A DNA stretch of 64,000 bases from Pseudomonadota bacterium (GTDB lineage Bacteria; Pseudomonadota; Gammaproteobacteria; Steroidobacterales; Steroidobacteraceae): positions 228,152 to 292,151 of the forward strand of contig JADIZR010000003.1 of the NCBI GenBank assembly GCA_016704655.1, in the 5' to 3' direction. The notes under the pieces were generated by a model that made no database searches, was not told where the DNA came from, and saw only the letters and a list, made by a program, of their open reading frames with translations. Below, in pieces: positions 32,151-42,228 of the stretch; the first letter of the stretch is position 1, and each line of letters starts with the position of its first letter. A program made the position numbers and the translations under genes.

Positions 32151-33005
32151 CTACCTGGACGCGAGCGCCGGATTGCTGATGATGACCTCGACGCGACGAT
32201 TCTGCTGACGACCCGTCGCCGATTCGTTGCCTGCCGCCGGCGTGCTTTCCCCGGCGCCGAATGTCGTAATCCTGGCGGCGTCGATGCCCTGCCGCACCAG
32301 GTACGACCGCACCGAGTCGGCGCGACGCTGCGACAATCCCTGGTTGTAGCTGTCGTCGCCGACGCTATCCGTGTGGCCCTCGATCGTGACCGTGCGGCTC
32401 GGGTACTTGCCGAGGAAGGTGACGAGCTGGTTGAGGTTGTTCGCGGTGCCGGGGTTCAGTTCGGCCCGGCCGCTCGCGAACAGGACGTCGCCCAGGGTCA
32501 GCACCAGTCCTCGCTCCGTGACTTTCGCCTGCAGCGCGTCGACCTGCCGCTGCAATTCAGCAGTCTCCGCCTCCGCCTCCGCGGTCTCCGCTTTCGCCTC
32601 TGCGGTCGCGACGCGAGCGGTATCGGCTTCGAGCGTGCGGGACTCCAGGCGAGCTTCCTGGCGCTGGGTGCCGAGGGCCGCGCGTTGATTCTCCAGCCAG
32701 CGGGTTTCCGCCTGCGCCCTGGCGATCTCGACCTTGCGATCGGCGAGGTAGACCCTGTGCGACCCAACCGCCTCATCGGCTACCGGCTGCTCGGCAATGC
32801 GCACCGCGGTGTCCGCCTCGTCCATCGCTACCGGTGCGAGTGTGGCCAGTTTGGGGTCGGACTGCAGTTGTATCAGCTTGGCGCGCGCTTCAGCGGCCCC
32901 TTGCGGAGCGACCGGGGCAGCCGCGCAGGCCGCGATTAACACGGCCGCCACGGCCGCAGCGATCAGCGACCTGGCGCTGGACAATCCGTGGGTCGTGGAA
33001 TTCAT
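32151..33005 (-). CDS. OmpA-family lipoprotein with DUF4398-like N-terminus
   Basis: The 284-residue protein has a lipobox-type signal (AAAVAAVLIAACAAAP), an Ala/Glu-rich coiled-coil stretch (ATAEAKAETAEAEAETAEL), and a C-terminal OmpA peptidoglycan-binding domain (TIEGHTDSVGDDSYNQGLS, RRADSVRSYLVRQGI). It would link the outer membrane to peptidoglycan. Its start overlaps the upstream DUF4398 gene's stop by four bases (ATGA). Confidence 0.9.
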   Translation of the reverse strand: MNSTTHGLSSARSLIAAAVAAVLIAACAAAPVAPQGAAEARAKLIQLQSDPKLATLAPVAMDEADTAVRIAEQPVADEAVGSHRVYLADRKVEIARAQAETRWLENQRAALGTQRQEARLESRTLEADTARVATAEAKAETAEAEAETAELQRQVDALQAKVTERGLVLTLGDVLFASGRAELNPGTANNLNQLVTFLGKYPSRTVTIEGHTDSVGDDSYNQGLSQRRADSVRSYLVRQGIDAARITTFGAGESTPAAGNESATGRQQNRRVEVIISNPALASR

Positions 33006-33403
33006 TTCGCTTCTCCCGTGGTGCGCTGCATCTCGTCGATCAAGGTGCCGGTGCTGCGCTTCATTTCATCATTCACCGCCGTGGCCTTGACCGTCGCGGT
33101 CTTCGAGGCCGCGAGTTCCGCCGCCACGCGCGACTCCTCAGCCATTCGCGCCGCTGCGTCCATCTTCTCTTCACGCACGGCGGCGTCAGCGGCTGCGAGC
33201 TTCGTGCGCGCCTCGCCCAACTCCACTGCAGCGTGACGGCCGGCATCCGCCTGTTCGGCGGTCGCGATGGCCTGCTGCGCGGCCTGCAATTGTGCGGTTG
33301 GCGCCGGCGGCGTCGATGCGCACGCGGCGATCATGAGCGTGCCGGCGAGGCCGGCTGCCACGCGCAGGCGTGGGCCGAAGCGCGTTTTCAATGTCGAGTT
33401 CAC
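33002..33403 (-). CDS. DUF4398 lipoprotein
   Basis: This 133-residue lipoprotein (AGTLMIAACASTPP) has a helical DUF4398 domain (APTAQLQAAQQAIATAEQA, ARTKLAAADAAVREEKMD). It is translationally coupled to the OmpA-family gene downstream. The two are often found together and probably act in the envelope. The exact role is unknown. Confidence 0.88.
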   Translation of the reverse strand: MNSTLKTRFGPRLRVAAGLAGTLMIAACASTPPAPTAQLQAAQQAIATAEQADAGRHAAVELGEARTKLAAADAAVREEKMDAAARMAEESRVAAELAASKTATVKATAVNDEMKRSTGTLIDEMQRTTGEAK

Positions 33404-33506
33404 TGGACTTCTCCGCTTGAGAAAGAGGGGACCGCTGCTGGTGCAGGCAATCCGACAAGATCGACTCTGCGCGTGCGGTCCGTCGCTGTATGTACGCGAA
33501 CGAACA

Positions 33507-34548
33507 CTAGTTCGCGGACGCTTGCCCCCGGATCGAGAACGCGGGCCGCAGCCGGTAGCTCTTGTGTTCGAAATAGTGCCGGACCCGATCGAGCGGGCGC
33601 CGCTGGGGCAGCGCGTTATAAATCTGCTCCCAGGTCGCCATGCGAATCTTTACGTCAAGACCGTCGTTCATGCATCGGTGCGCGACTACATCGACGGAAG
33701 ATGAATCGGCCTGTCGCACGAGTGCAATGACGATGAGTTCCTCGCTCGCATGTCGCACGTGGAGCGCAAGGGCGACATTGCGCAGCAGCTGGCCGGGGAA
33801 AAGGCCCGGCGGCATCGCCAGGATCGCGTTCTGCCTGAAGATTCCCGGGCAGGTCTTGCCGTAGCGCTCAAACCAGGCTTGCGCCGTATGGACGCTTCTC
33901 TTCGTGGCAGTCGGGGTGCCGAATTTCGTCTCGAAGAAGACCCACGCCCGTCCCGGAAGGTGGAGGCAACAATCGGGCTCTGCCAGTTGTCTTCCCCATG
34001 GTTCGACCTGGATGCGCGCATTCGCCAGCGCCTGCCAGGCACCTGTCCCATGCAGGTCGATGTGACGACCCCATAGGTAGAGCGCGGGTTCTCCTGCGGC
34101 GGCTTTGATTCCAGTCAGCGCATGGATCATCGCAGCGAGCTCGCCGGCTTCCTGCAGCGAGCGAAACACGTTCCAGGTCAGTGCGTCCTCGCTCTTCTCC
34201 CTGCCCGAGTCGGTACGACTCGGCCTTGTCCCAGTTTCCGGCGAGCGCCTCCCCAACGAGCGTCCTGCCTGCAATGAAGTTGTCGATCGGCCGTTGCAGC
34301 ATGTACGTTGGTGTCGGGTGAAACCGCAGCGGCGGCTCGCCCACCCAGACCGTGCCGTAGCGAGCCGTCCTTCCCGCGCCGGCCTTGCGCTCCGCCCAGG
34401 AGAGCCAGGAGTCGTTGCCCAGCAACGGGCAACGCATGCCGCCGCTGCTGTCCATTTCGCTGGTGCCGTCCGGGCGTGCAGATATAGAACTGACGATCTG
34501 CTGATCGAAGTTGGCCCAGCCGTAGGGGAGCGTATCTGAAGTCACCAT
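33507..34548 (-). pseudogene. PD-(D/E)XK nuclease-like protein, frameshifted
   Basis: Translation from ATG 34548 (MVTSDTLPYGWANFDQQIV) continues to AESYRLGQG. The next frame then carries GREKSEDALTWNVFRSLQ and a nuclease core, EPDCCLHLPGRAWVFFETKFG (Asp, Glu-x-Lys). The frame ends at 33507. Removing one G from GGG (minus strand, 34204-34206) joins the two as YRLGREKSEDALT. The intact protein would have about 346 residues. I infer a restriction-endonuclease-like fold; the function is unknown. Confidence 0.6.
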
Positions 34549-34803
34549 AGGGGCAGGTTAGTCGCGCTCTGGTTGCGGACGGCTGATTCCAGAATGACGC
34601 TAGCGTTTGGTCCTCACGACGTCGGTGCGCAAGCGAACATAGTGGCCGCATTCCTTGAACCCGGCGTGAGTGCGGGCGGGGGTATCCCTGCATCGGTGCC
34701 GTTGGAGCGCGGAGCGTGACGCCGCCGGTTCGGGCAAAATGCCAGGTTTACGATCGTTTGAACTGGCGACTGACGCGCTGCGTACATTGAACAGACTCGG
34801 GGA

Positions 34804-35646
34804 ATGCAAATGCAGAAGACGATCCTGATCACCGGCTGTTCCAGTGGCATCGGCGCCGCGTTCGCACGCGAATTCGGGAAACGAGGTCACCGGGTCTATG
34901 CCACCGCCCGACGCGCCGAGTCACTGGCCGCGCTCGAGGTCGAGGGGGTTCGCGGCCTGGCGCTGGACGTCAACGACGATTCATCCATCGCGCGAGCATT
35001 AGACGTCGTGTTGCGCGAGGCGGGACACCTCGACCTGCTGGTCAATAACGCCGGCTTCTCGCAGGTCGGCGCCGTGGTCGACCTGACTCGCGAAGACTTG
35101 CGTCGTCAGTACGAAACCAATGTCATTGCGCCGATGGCGGTCACTGGCCAGGCAGTGCCCTTGCTGCGCGCAGCGGTCGCGCAGAACGGCAGCGCGGTAG
35201 TCGCCAACGTCGGCAGCATCGTCGGGCTTTTCACGACGCCGTTTGCAGCTGCCTATTGCTCGAGCAAGGCGGCCGTGCACTCGCTCACCGACGCCCTGCG
35301 CATGGAACTGGCGCCTTTCGGCATTCACGTGGTCTCGATCCAGCCGGGCGGGGTGCGCTCCAGCTTCGGTGAGCACGCGGAAGCGGCGGTTCGCCTGCCG
35401 GAGAATTCGCTCTACAAGCCGGTCGAGGCCGGGATTCGTGCCCGCGCCCAGGCAGGGCAGCAGGGCGCGATGCCGGCAGACGTGTTCGTCGTACCCGTGG
35501 TCGACGCGTTGTTGCGCAGCTCGCCGCCGCGCGTCATCCGGGGCGGCACCAACAGCGTGCGGCTGCCGCTGCTGAAGCGGCTGCTGCCGGCGGCAATGTT
35601 CGACGCCAAGCTCTCGAAGTTGTTCGGACTCGACGCGCTGCGCTGA
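34804..35646 (+). CDS. Short-chain dehydrogenase/reductase
   Basis: The 280-residue protein has the SDR motifs TGCSSGIGAAFA (NAD(P)-binding), NNAGFSQ and YCSSKAA (catalytic Tyr-x3-Lys). The C-terminal end is longer than classical SDRs. It may act on acyl or aldehyde intermediates because a WS/DGAT gene converges on it from the other strand. Cofactor preference and substrate are not readable with certainty. Either ATG 34804 or 34810 could start it. Confidence 0.9.
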   Translation: MQMQKTILITGCSSGIGAAFAREFGKRGHRVYATARRAESLAALEVEGVRGLALDVNDDSSIARALDVVLREAGHLDLLVNNAGFSQVGAVVDLTREDLRRQYETNVIAPMAVTGQAVPLLRAAVAQNGSAVVANVGSIVGLFTTPFAAAYCSSKAAVHSLTDALRMELAPFGIHVVSIQPGGVRSSFGEHAEAAVRLPENSLYKPVEAGIRARAQAGQQGAMPADVFVVPVVDALLRSSPPRVIRGGTNSVRLPLLKRLLPAAMFDAKLSKLFGLDALR

Positions 35647-35667
35647 ACCGTCGGCGGGTCCTGAAGG

Positions 35668-37098
35668 CTAGCGCCTGGCAGTTTTCCGTCGGCGCGTACG
35701 GCCGCGGCGCGGCACGAGTTCCGCGTGCGCGGCGAGCAGGTGCTCGGCGATCCTGCGTGGGTCGGACACGGCGCTGTGCGCGGTGGTGATGCCGAATCCC
35801 ATCGCGCCGGCGTAGCTCTCCACGGTGATGTTGACACCCATGCCGTGATGCACGATCGACAGCGGCCAGTAACCGGTCATGCGGGCCCCCGCGAAATAGA
35901 GCGGCACCTGCGGACCGGCCACGTTGGAGATCACGACGTTGGCCAGCGGGGGGACCAGGTTCCAGAGCATGGCACGCTCATAAATCGACGCCAGCCAATG
36001 CAGGATCCAGGGCATGCCGAAGGACGGAAAGTCGGTGGGCAGGATTGCCTTGTTACGGCCGGTGGCTGACTTCGCGGCAGCCGCTGCGTCGCGGATGGCA
36101 CGCAGGCGTCGCACCGGATTGGCGATGTTCGTGGCAAGACTGACCCGCGTCATGGTCGCCTGCGTCGTGTACTCCGTGTTGCCGGGTTCGCGCAGCGAGA
36201 TCGGCACCGCAGCAAGCAGCGGCTCGCCCGGCAGGCCGCCGTGGTCGAGCAGGTAGCGGCGCAGCGCGCCACTGCAGATGGCCATGACGACGTCGTTGAT
36301 CTTCGCGTCGTGCGCCGCGCCAATGGCCTTGATCTGGTCGAGCGGTATCGAGACGCCCGCGAAGCCACGGTCGCCGGTAATGGCGACGTTGAGCGGGGTC
36401 CTCGGCGCGAAGACCGACGTTCCGGCAGATTGCGCGGATGCCTTGCTGTCGGCGCCACCGCGCAGGCCGGTGAGGGTCCTGACGATCGCGGGCAGCGTGC
36501 GCACGAACTTCAGGTACTGCGCGGCGTCGTGCTTCACCGCCGCTGTGGCCAGCGTGCCCAAACCTGGGTGCTCGCCGTGGCTCGCGAGGCCGGCGACAGC
36601 GGGCGGGGGTCGTTTGCCCCGGTGCGTCAGGTCGAACAGGACGCGGGCGAGCAGGACCGCCGCCTGCCCGTCGAGCAACGCGTGGTGGATCTTCGTGTAG
36701 TAGGCGGCCTCGCCCGATTGCAATCCCTCGATGATGTACACCATCCACAGCGGACGGGTCCGGTCGAGCAGGATGGAATGCAGGCGACCGACACATTCCT
36801 CGAGCTGCGCTTGTGTGCCGGGACGCGGAAGCACCACGCGCTGGACGTGATACTTCATGTCGACTTCGTCGGCCTGCACCCAGACGGGGTTTGCCAGCTG
36901 CAGCGGCATTTCGGCCAGCTTGCGGCTCAGCACCGGGGCCAGGGACAGGCGGCGAGCGTAGTGACGCTGCACGAACTTGCAGAAGTCGCCGCGATGATTC
37001 GCCGGGAGTTCCAGCAGGCTCAGCGACCCGACGTGCATCGGCGTTGCCGGCGTCTCCAGGTGCAGGAATAAGCCGTCCAGGCCGCTCAACGTCTTCAT
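35668..37098 (-). CDS. Wax ester synthase/diacylglycerol acyltransferase (WS/DGAT)
   Basis: The 476-residue protein has the acyltransferase motif HHALLDG and the C-terminal region with SIVHHGMGVNITVESYAG. Length and motifs fit the bacterial AtfA/WS-DGAT family. It would transfer acyl groups from acyl-CoA to alcohols or diacylglycerol to make storage lipid. A second family member is at 42855. Confidence 0.92.
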   Translation of the reverse strand: MKTLSGLDGLFLHLETPATPMHVGSLSLLELPANHRGDFCKFVQRHYARRLSLAPVLSRKLAEMPLQLANPVWVQADEVDMKYHVQRVVLPRPGTQAQLEECVGRLHSILLDRTRPLWMVYIIEGLQSGEAAYYTKIHHALLDGQAAVLLARVLFDLTHRGKRPPPAVAGLASHGEHPGLGTLATAAVKHDAAQYLKFVRTLPAIVRTLTGLRGGADSKASAQSAGTSVFAPRTPLNVAITGDRGFAGVSIPLDQIKAIGAAHDAKINDVVMAICSGALRRYLLDHGGLPGEPLLAAVPISLREPGNTEYTTQATMTRVSLATNIANPVRRLRAIRDAAAAAKSATGRNKAILPTDFPSFGMPWILHWLASIYERAMLWNLVPPLANVVISNVAGPQVPLYFAGARMTGYWPLSIVHHGMGVNITVESYAGAMGFGITTAHSAVSDPRRIAEHLLAAHAELVPRRGRTRRRKTARR

Positions 37099-37229
37099 GG
37101 GCTGCGATGCCTCTTGCTCGAGGTTACTAGGATACCTGACGTGAGGTTTCCTCAGGCATTTGTGAGCCGCTGCAGGTCGGGCACGAGCGCATAATTGCCG
37201 CGTTCACAGAAACGACGCGGTAACCGGCA

Positions 37230-37421
37230 TGAGCGACGACACCAAGGCCTGTCCGGTCTGCGGCGAGATCATCAAGGCGGTCGCCATCAAGTGCCGGTCC
37301 TGCAGTACCGTCCTGCATCCTGTACGGCATCCCCAACCTGGAGCAGCTGGCGGATGCCTAGCGCGAGTGTTCACTGTGTGAGCGCACGCGGCGTCGTCTC
37401 ACGACCTTCGTCCACGCTTGA
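37230..37421 (+). pseudogene. Internally deleted copy of the zinc-ribbon PH-domain gene
   Basis: The first ~90 bases closely match the 5' end of the gene at 31609, including CPVCGEIIKAVAIKCR. The sequence then jumps to a segment matching its 3' end (LYGIPNLEQLADA and RERTRRRLTTFVHA, each in a shifted frame). The transmembrane and PH-domain part is missing. The segment just upstream also resembles the parent's upstream region. Confidence 0.75.
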
Positions 37422-37454
37422 CCGCCGCTCTGCGGCTCAACCAAGGAAACCATC

Positions 37455-37955
37455 ATGAAAATCCGTTTCGTCGCCCTGGCTCTTGTCGCATTGCCGCTCG
37501 TGAGCCACGCCGAGACCCTCGATATCAAGACCGGCGCCTGGGAAGTCACGATCAGCACCGCGATGTCGGGCATGCCGATCCCGAAGGAGGCGATGGCAAA
37601 AATGTCGCCGGAGCAGCGCGCCAGAATGGAAGCGTCGATGCGCGCGCAGGCGGGCCAGGGCAAGCCGCACATCAGCCGCAGCTGCGTGACCCGGGAGGAC
37701 ATCGACCGTGGCCTGCTGATGCGCAGCGACGAGCCGAACTGCAAGCGCAAGGTGATTACGCAGAACGCGCGGCACCTCGAGATGGAAGAAGTCTGCACGG
37801 GCCCCGAGCCCTCGAAATCCCACTTCAAGGTCGATGCGACATCGAACGAGCGCTACACCGGCAGCATCGACACGACGCGCGGCGACGGCAAGGTGCACGT
37901 CGACATGAGCGGCCGCTGGATCGCCGCGACTTGCACGAAGGGCGTCGACGACTGA
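37455..37955 (+). CDS. DUF3617 periplasmic protein
   Basis: The 166-residue protein has a signal peptide (VALALVALPLVSHA) and the DUF3617 pattern: TGAWEVTISTAMSGM, a C-containing middle (SRSCVTREDIDRG) and GKVHVDMSGRWIAATC. Such proteins occur in many gammaproteobacteria; function is unknown. GGAAACC precedes the ATG. Confidence 0.88.
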   Translation: MKIRFVALALVALPLVSHAETLDIKTGAWEVTISTAMSGMPIPKEAMAKMSPEQRARMEASMRAQAGQGKPHISRSCVTREDIDRGLLMRSDEPNCKRKVITQNARHLEMEEVCTGPEPSKSHFKVDATSNERYTGSIDTTRGDGKVHVDMSGRWIAATCTKGVDD

Positions 37956-37997
37956 ACCGCGAGGCGGTGGCCCCAAACGCAACGAGCCACCGCAGCG

Positions 37998-39074
37998 TCA
38001 GAGCTTGCTCATCGCAGCGGCGACCAGGTTTCGTGCGTGCGCCTGCTTCATTGCAGCCTGCGCGTCCGCCTTGACGAGCACGTCGTTCTTCACTGCCCAG
38101 AATTCGAAAGGACCGGCATAAGCGACTTCCCAAGGCCCAGTCAGGGCGGGATCCGATGCGGCCGGTTCCATCTTGTCCTGACTGGAGTCGACATCGGGGC
38201 CGAGGGCCTTGACGACACCCGCGGTCAGATTGGCATGCTCGCGAAACTCCGGATAGCCATCCCGCCAGCGCATCTTGAGCACGATCGTCCAGGGGAGCTT
38301 GCCGGTGTAGGTGTATGTGCAGGTGTCGCCATCGACGACCGGGTCCTTGGCGAGCGGAGCCTCGAGCGCCGTTTCGGCCTCGGCACGCGAGACCAGGCTG
38401 CACGGGTCGCGCTCCTTGGGGCGTGATGCGTCACGCGCGACGGCAGCAGCGACGCCTGCAGTCCCGTCGATCTTCAGCGGGCTGTCGATGCGCTTCAGGG
38501 CGGCGTCTGCGATCGCCGCCGCCTGTTCGAGCGTTGCGTCCGACCCGGCGACGCTCACCGTGACCAGCTGGTCGCCCCGCATGACAATAAACGTGCAGCA
38601 GTTGTTCACTTTCGCCTCGTCCCACTCGCCCGTGAGCTCCGAACCGTCGCTGAGTTTGAGCACACCTTTCTTCTGCTGATCCGCGAGGCTTTGCACGGTG
38701 CCGTACAACTTCATCGTCTGGGCGCCGCCTTCCCATTCGATCTCGACCTGGACGAAATGGTGATTCGTGCCCTCGTAGCGGCATACGTCGCCGTCGGCGG
38801 CGGGACCCCAGCGATCGTTGCTCCTGTTGAACCGGTAAGGAGGTCCAGCGAGACCCGCGCCCAGCGCGGCTTCGACGTCCTTGGACTCGAGCAGGCTGCA
38901 AGGGTCGCGCCCAGCATCAGCGGTCGAGGCACCTCCGGAATCCGCCGCCGCGACGGTGCCGTCATCAGTCTCGTCGGTCGCCTTCTTGCTGCAAGCAATC
39001 AGCAGGACCATCGCGAGCGAGGCGAGGGCGAGGCGGGATGCTGACCATCCGGTGCATTGCGAGCAAGGCTTCAT
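37998..39074 (-). CDS. Lipoprotein with two similar periplasmic domains
   Basis: From ATG 39074 (GGAGACACC just upstream) the 358-residue product has a lipobox, LAMVLLIACSKK. It then carries two DxCSL-type domains, each with a DPCSL start (GRDPCSLLESKDVEAALG and RDPCSLVSRAEAETALE) and a central VCRYEGT/TCTYTYT strand. The repeat suggests an internal duplication. It is the last gene of a three-gene envelope operon with the OmpA protein 13 bases upstream. Confidence 0.85.
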   Translation of the reverse strand: MKPCSQCTGWSASRLALASLAMVLLIACSKKATDETDDGTVAAADSGGASTADAGRDPCSLLESKDVEAALGAGLAGPPYRFNRSNDRWGPAADGDVCRYEGTNHHFVQVEIEWEGGAQTMKLYGTVQSLADQQKKGVLKLSDGSELTGEWDEAKVNNCCTFIVMRGDQLVTVSVAGSDATLEQAAAIADAALKRIDSPLKIDGTAGVAAAVARDASRPKERDPCSLVSRAEAETALEAPLAKDPVVDGDTCTYTYTGKLPWTIVLKMRWRDGYPEFREHANLTAGVVKALGPDVDSSQDKMEPAASDPALTGPWEVAYAGPFEFWAVKNDVLVKADAQAAMKQAHARNLVAAAMSKL

Positions 39075-39087
39075 GGTGTCTCCTTGT

Positions 39088-40332
39088 CTATGGGCATTTG
39101 CGAGCAAGTTCGACGCGCCGGTTGCGTGCGCGGCCCTCGGGTGTCGCGTTCGTCTCGATGGGCTTCGACAGTCCGAAGCCTTGGGCAGCGATGCGGTTCG
39201 CGGCCACGCGATAGCGGGCCACGAGGGCGGAGCGGACGGCATCGGCGCGCCGCAGCGACAGCTCGTTGTTGTACGCCGCCGAGCCGATGTTGTCCGTGTG
39301 GCCCTCGACCGTGATCTGCCAGCCGGGGTTGGCGTTCAGTGCGCTGGCCACCAGCCGGAGCGCCGGCTCAGACTCCACGAGCAGTTCCGCGCTGCCGCTC
39401 TCGAAGTAGATGCCATGCAACTCGGCGCGGCAGCTCTTGTCTGCCAGCCGCGCGGCTACCGTGCCGCCCGCCGCCGCGGCAGTCGCTGGCGCGGATTCGG
39501 GCAGGTCGATGCGCGTCAATACCGCGTAGGTCCCCTTGCCGGCCGACCATTTCAGCGTCAATGGATTGGCCGGATCGTCGAGCCACCAGAAGTCCGTCTC
39601 GAGTTGCTGGTCGGAGAACTTCAGCAGGCCCCTGGCGTGGACGGCGGGGACCTCGGTACGTGCACCGTTAAGCAGCACCGAAAACTTTACGATGCCGGGT
39701 TCAACGCGCTTGAGCGTGCCGCGGTAATAGTGCCTTGCCGTGCCCAGCGACGAAATCAGACCCGAAACATCCAGCGGCGTGCCGGCAGCTGTGCTGCCGG
39801 GGGCGGACCGGGGGGCACCGCCGAGCCTCGAAGCCAGGCCACCCCGCGCCTCGTCACTCTCGTTGATACCGAACACGAATGGCGTTTCACCGGACGACTT
39901 GAGGCTCGTGAGCGCCCCGGCCGAGCTTTGCAGGAAGGTCTGGCCGGGGAAGAGGTTCGGATCCGCACTGCTGAACAGTGCGTTGAGACGTGTCGCCGTA
40001 CGCAGATCCTCGGTGCGTACGATGCGCGTGTAGCGCGGCGATTTCTTCAGCATCGCGGCAGCCTTCGGGTCGTTCGGCGCAGCGATGCGATAGCCAAACA
40101 CCACCTTGTCAGCCGCGACTTCGTCCACGGAGTATACGGTCTCCATGTCGGCGATCGACAGCGAGCCCTCGGTCGTGCTCAGCCCTGCATGCGTAGTAGT
40201 CGTCAGCACGAGGCCCTTTGCCAACGGGATCTTCGGGGTTTCGGCAGCGCTCGTCCCTGAGACAGCGCCGGCGATCACGGCGAACGCAAGACAATAACTC
40301 CTCACGACGCGCCTTGGCATGCAAGGTTCCAT
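39088..40332 (-). CDS. OmpA-family periplasmic protein
   Basis: The 414-residue protein has a signal peptide (YCLAFAVIAGAVSGTSA) and a large N-terminal domain without recognised family. An OmpA-like peptidoglycan-binding domain sits at the C-terminus (ITVEGHTDNIGSAAYNNEL, RRADAVRSALVARYRV, NRRVELARKCP). It is in the middle of an operon, 5 bases after the 609-residue lipoprotein gene and 13 bases before the double-domain lipoprotein gene. Confidence 0.88.
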   Translation of the reverse strand: MEPCMPRRVVRSYCLAFAVIAGAVSGTSAAETPKIPLAKGLVLTTTTHAGLSTTEGSLSIADMETVYSVDEVAADKVVFGYRIAAPNDPKAAAMLKKSPRYTRIVRTEDLRTATRLNALFSSADPNLFPGQTFLQSSAGALTSLKSSGETPFVFGINESDEARGGLASRLGGAPRSAPGSTAAGTPLDVSGLISSLGTARHYYRGTLKRVEPGIVKFSVLLNGARTEVPAVHARGLLKFSDQQLETDFWWLDDPANPLTLKWSAGKGTYAVLTRIDLPESAPATAAAAGGTVAARLADKSCRAELHGIYFESGSAELLVESEPALRLVASALNANPGWQITVEGHTDNIGSAAYNNELSLRRADAVRSALVARYRVAANRIAAQGFGLSKPIETNATPEGRARNRRVELARKCP

Positions 40333-40337
40333 TGATG

Positions 40338-42167
40338 CTACTTCCCGGTCACTTGACAGGCCTTGATGTCGGGCTCGTTGCGGTACATCTCCTTGCGGAA
40401 GACGGTCTCACGCATCGAGGCCATGTCGCCGGCCTTCTTGAGTTGCTCATTAAGGGGCTGGCCGAGCACCTTGGCAATGCCGGGCAGGTCGAGCGACACC
40501 TGCGTGTCCACGCCTGCGTTGACCGTGCTGACCAGCTGAAAGTTGCGGCAGGGGAACATCCCGAGCTTGCCCGCCGAGGTGATCGTCGCCGTGGTGACGA
40601 GGTCGATGTAGGCGACTGACGACGCGGCGAACAGGTTGAGACCCAAACCCACCCGCGGCGCCTGCACGGCGACGAGTACGGCCGATACACCCACGCTGGA
40701 GCCGAGCGATTTCAGCATCTGGGGGATGGTCTTGAGCGTGCCGCTGGTCGTGAACTTGTTATTGCTGATGGAGACCTGTCGGTTGCCGCCGAAGGGAATC
40801 TCGTATTCACCGACGAAGGAGTCGTTCTTGGTGGCGAGCGCGGGCTTGGCGATGAAATTGAAAGCCACCTGGAACATCATGGGCAGCCCGCCGACGATCA
40901 CCGGGATGTTGAAGCGCAGCGGCAACTCGACCTTGAAACTGTTGATCCATTGCTCGCTCTTCTCGCCGCGTCGGGCAATGAACTGGAACTTCAGATTGCC
41001 GTTGACGTTGTTGAAGTTGGTGCGCATCAGGGCGAGCGAGGAGTCCTTGATCAGGATGTGGCTGCCGACGGAGAGTCCATTGTTGGTCGAAGTGCCGTGA
41101 AACGTGCCCGCGGCACGCAGCCGCAGATCCCACTGGCTGGAGCCGATCTTGAAGAGATCGCGCGTCTTCCCCTTGAGCGGCCCCAGTGGCCCGTCCTTGG
41201 CCGTCTTCCTGTAGCCGTCGCTGATCTCGTTCTGGCGCAATTTCTCGTCCGCCCGCTTCTGCGCGTCGGTTTTGTCCTGCATGTTGCGCAGCGCCTTGGC
41301 ATTGGCATCGCGCCCGGCCTTGCTGGCGGCGTCCATGTCCTTGCGCGGGTTGTCGGTCATCTCCGGGCCTGAATCGGAGAGGTCGTCCTGGTGCAGGCGT
41401 GCCGCGAGCGAGAACGCAATGCCGTCCCCTTGCGGGCCGTACTTCGCGTCGATGTCGAAGCCGTGGTAGCCGCTGACCTTATAGGTGTTGAGTCCAAGAT
41501 CGAAAACCACTTCGGGCGCCGCAGGCGCGGGGGGCGGGGCACTGGGTGGTTCGGTCGTGGTGTCGGTGACACGCATGAATCGTGGCCCGTCGGACGGCGC
41601 CATTGCGGTGGGCTGCACGGCCTCGGCCTGTTCGTGCGGGACAACGATCGGTGCCGTGGAGGGAATCGGGTAGTCGAACTCGATATCCGCCTCGCGGAAT
41701 GCTTCCGGAAGGCTGACACCGGTTGTCACGACACTCAGGTGATCGCCATCGCGCTTAACGAGCGTGACACGGCGCAGGGCTACGCCCCATAGGAACAGAA
41801 TCTTGCCGGGTGCGAGCGCATCGAGCGAAGGATCCCGGCCGAAAAAGGCGAAACGGGTGCCGTCGGGTGAGACGGAGAGCAGGGTGCGGATGGTGGTGGC
41901 CCGATCGACGGGCACGACGTCTGGATTCCACTCGACGTCGAAACGTATCGGTTTGACCTCCTGGACGGTTTGCAGGTAGCGCTTCAGCGTGGCCGGATCG
42001 CCGGCGAGCAGTACGATGGGACCGTCTGTCGGCGGCGCCGGCGCTGTTGCCGGCTCCGTTGCCAGCTCCGTTCGGCTGACGGGTGCGGGAGGCTGTTTCT
42101 GACCGCAGCCGGACACGGCGAGTGCGAATACGGCCACTGCGCCGGCCGCCCAGGATTCAACGCGCAT
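40338..42167 (-). CDS. Large lipoprotein of unknown function
   Basis: The 609-residue protein has a lipobox (VAVFALAVSGCGQ), a Pro/Thr-rich linker (TEPATAPAPPTDG), and a large beta-rich domain with repeats of aliphatic strands (FDLGLNTYKVSGYHGFDI, FNIPVIVGGLPMMFQVAFNF). A Lys/Asp-rich helical part (DMDAASKAGRDANAKAL) lies between. No enzymatic motif or named family is recognised. As the first gene of the operon it may define its function. Confidence 0.8.
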   Translation of the reverse strand: MRVESWAAGAVAVFALAVSGCGQKQPPAPVSRTELATEPATAPAPPTDGPIVLLAGDPATLKRYLQTVQEVKPIRFDVEWNPDVVPVDRATTIRTLLSVSPDGTRFAFFGRDPSLDALAPGKILFLWGVALRRVTLVKRDGDHLSVVTTGVSLPEAFREADIEFDYPIPSTAPIVVPHEQAEAVQPTAMAPSDGPRFMRVTDTTTEPPSAPPPAPAAPEVVFDLGLNTYKVSGYHGFDIDAKYGPQGDGIAFSLAARLHQDDLSDSGPEMTDNPRKDMDAASKAGRDANAKALRNMQDKTDAQKRADEKLRQNEISDGYRKTAKDGPLGPLKGKTRDLFKIGSSQWDLRLRAAGTFHGTSTNNGLSVGSHILIKDSSLALMRTNFNNVNGNLKFQFIARRGEKSEQWINSFKVELPLRFNIPVIVGGLPMMFQVAFNFIAKPALATKNDSFVGEYEIPFGGNRQVSISNNKFTTSGTLKTIPQMLKSLGSSVGVSAVLVAVQAPRVGLGLNLFAASSVAYIDLVTTATITSAGKLGMFPCRNFQLVSTVNAGVDTQVSLDLPGIAKVLGQPLNEQLKKAGDMASMRETVFRKEMYRNEPDIKACQVTGK

Positions 42168-42228
42168 GACGCCGCCCCCCCCCCATGACTCCAGCGCTTC
42201 TTGTACTCCATTTCCTGGTGGACTGGCG

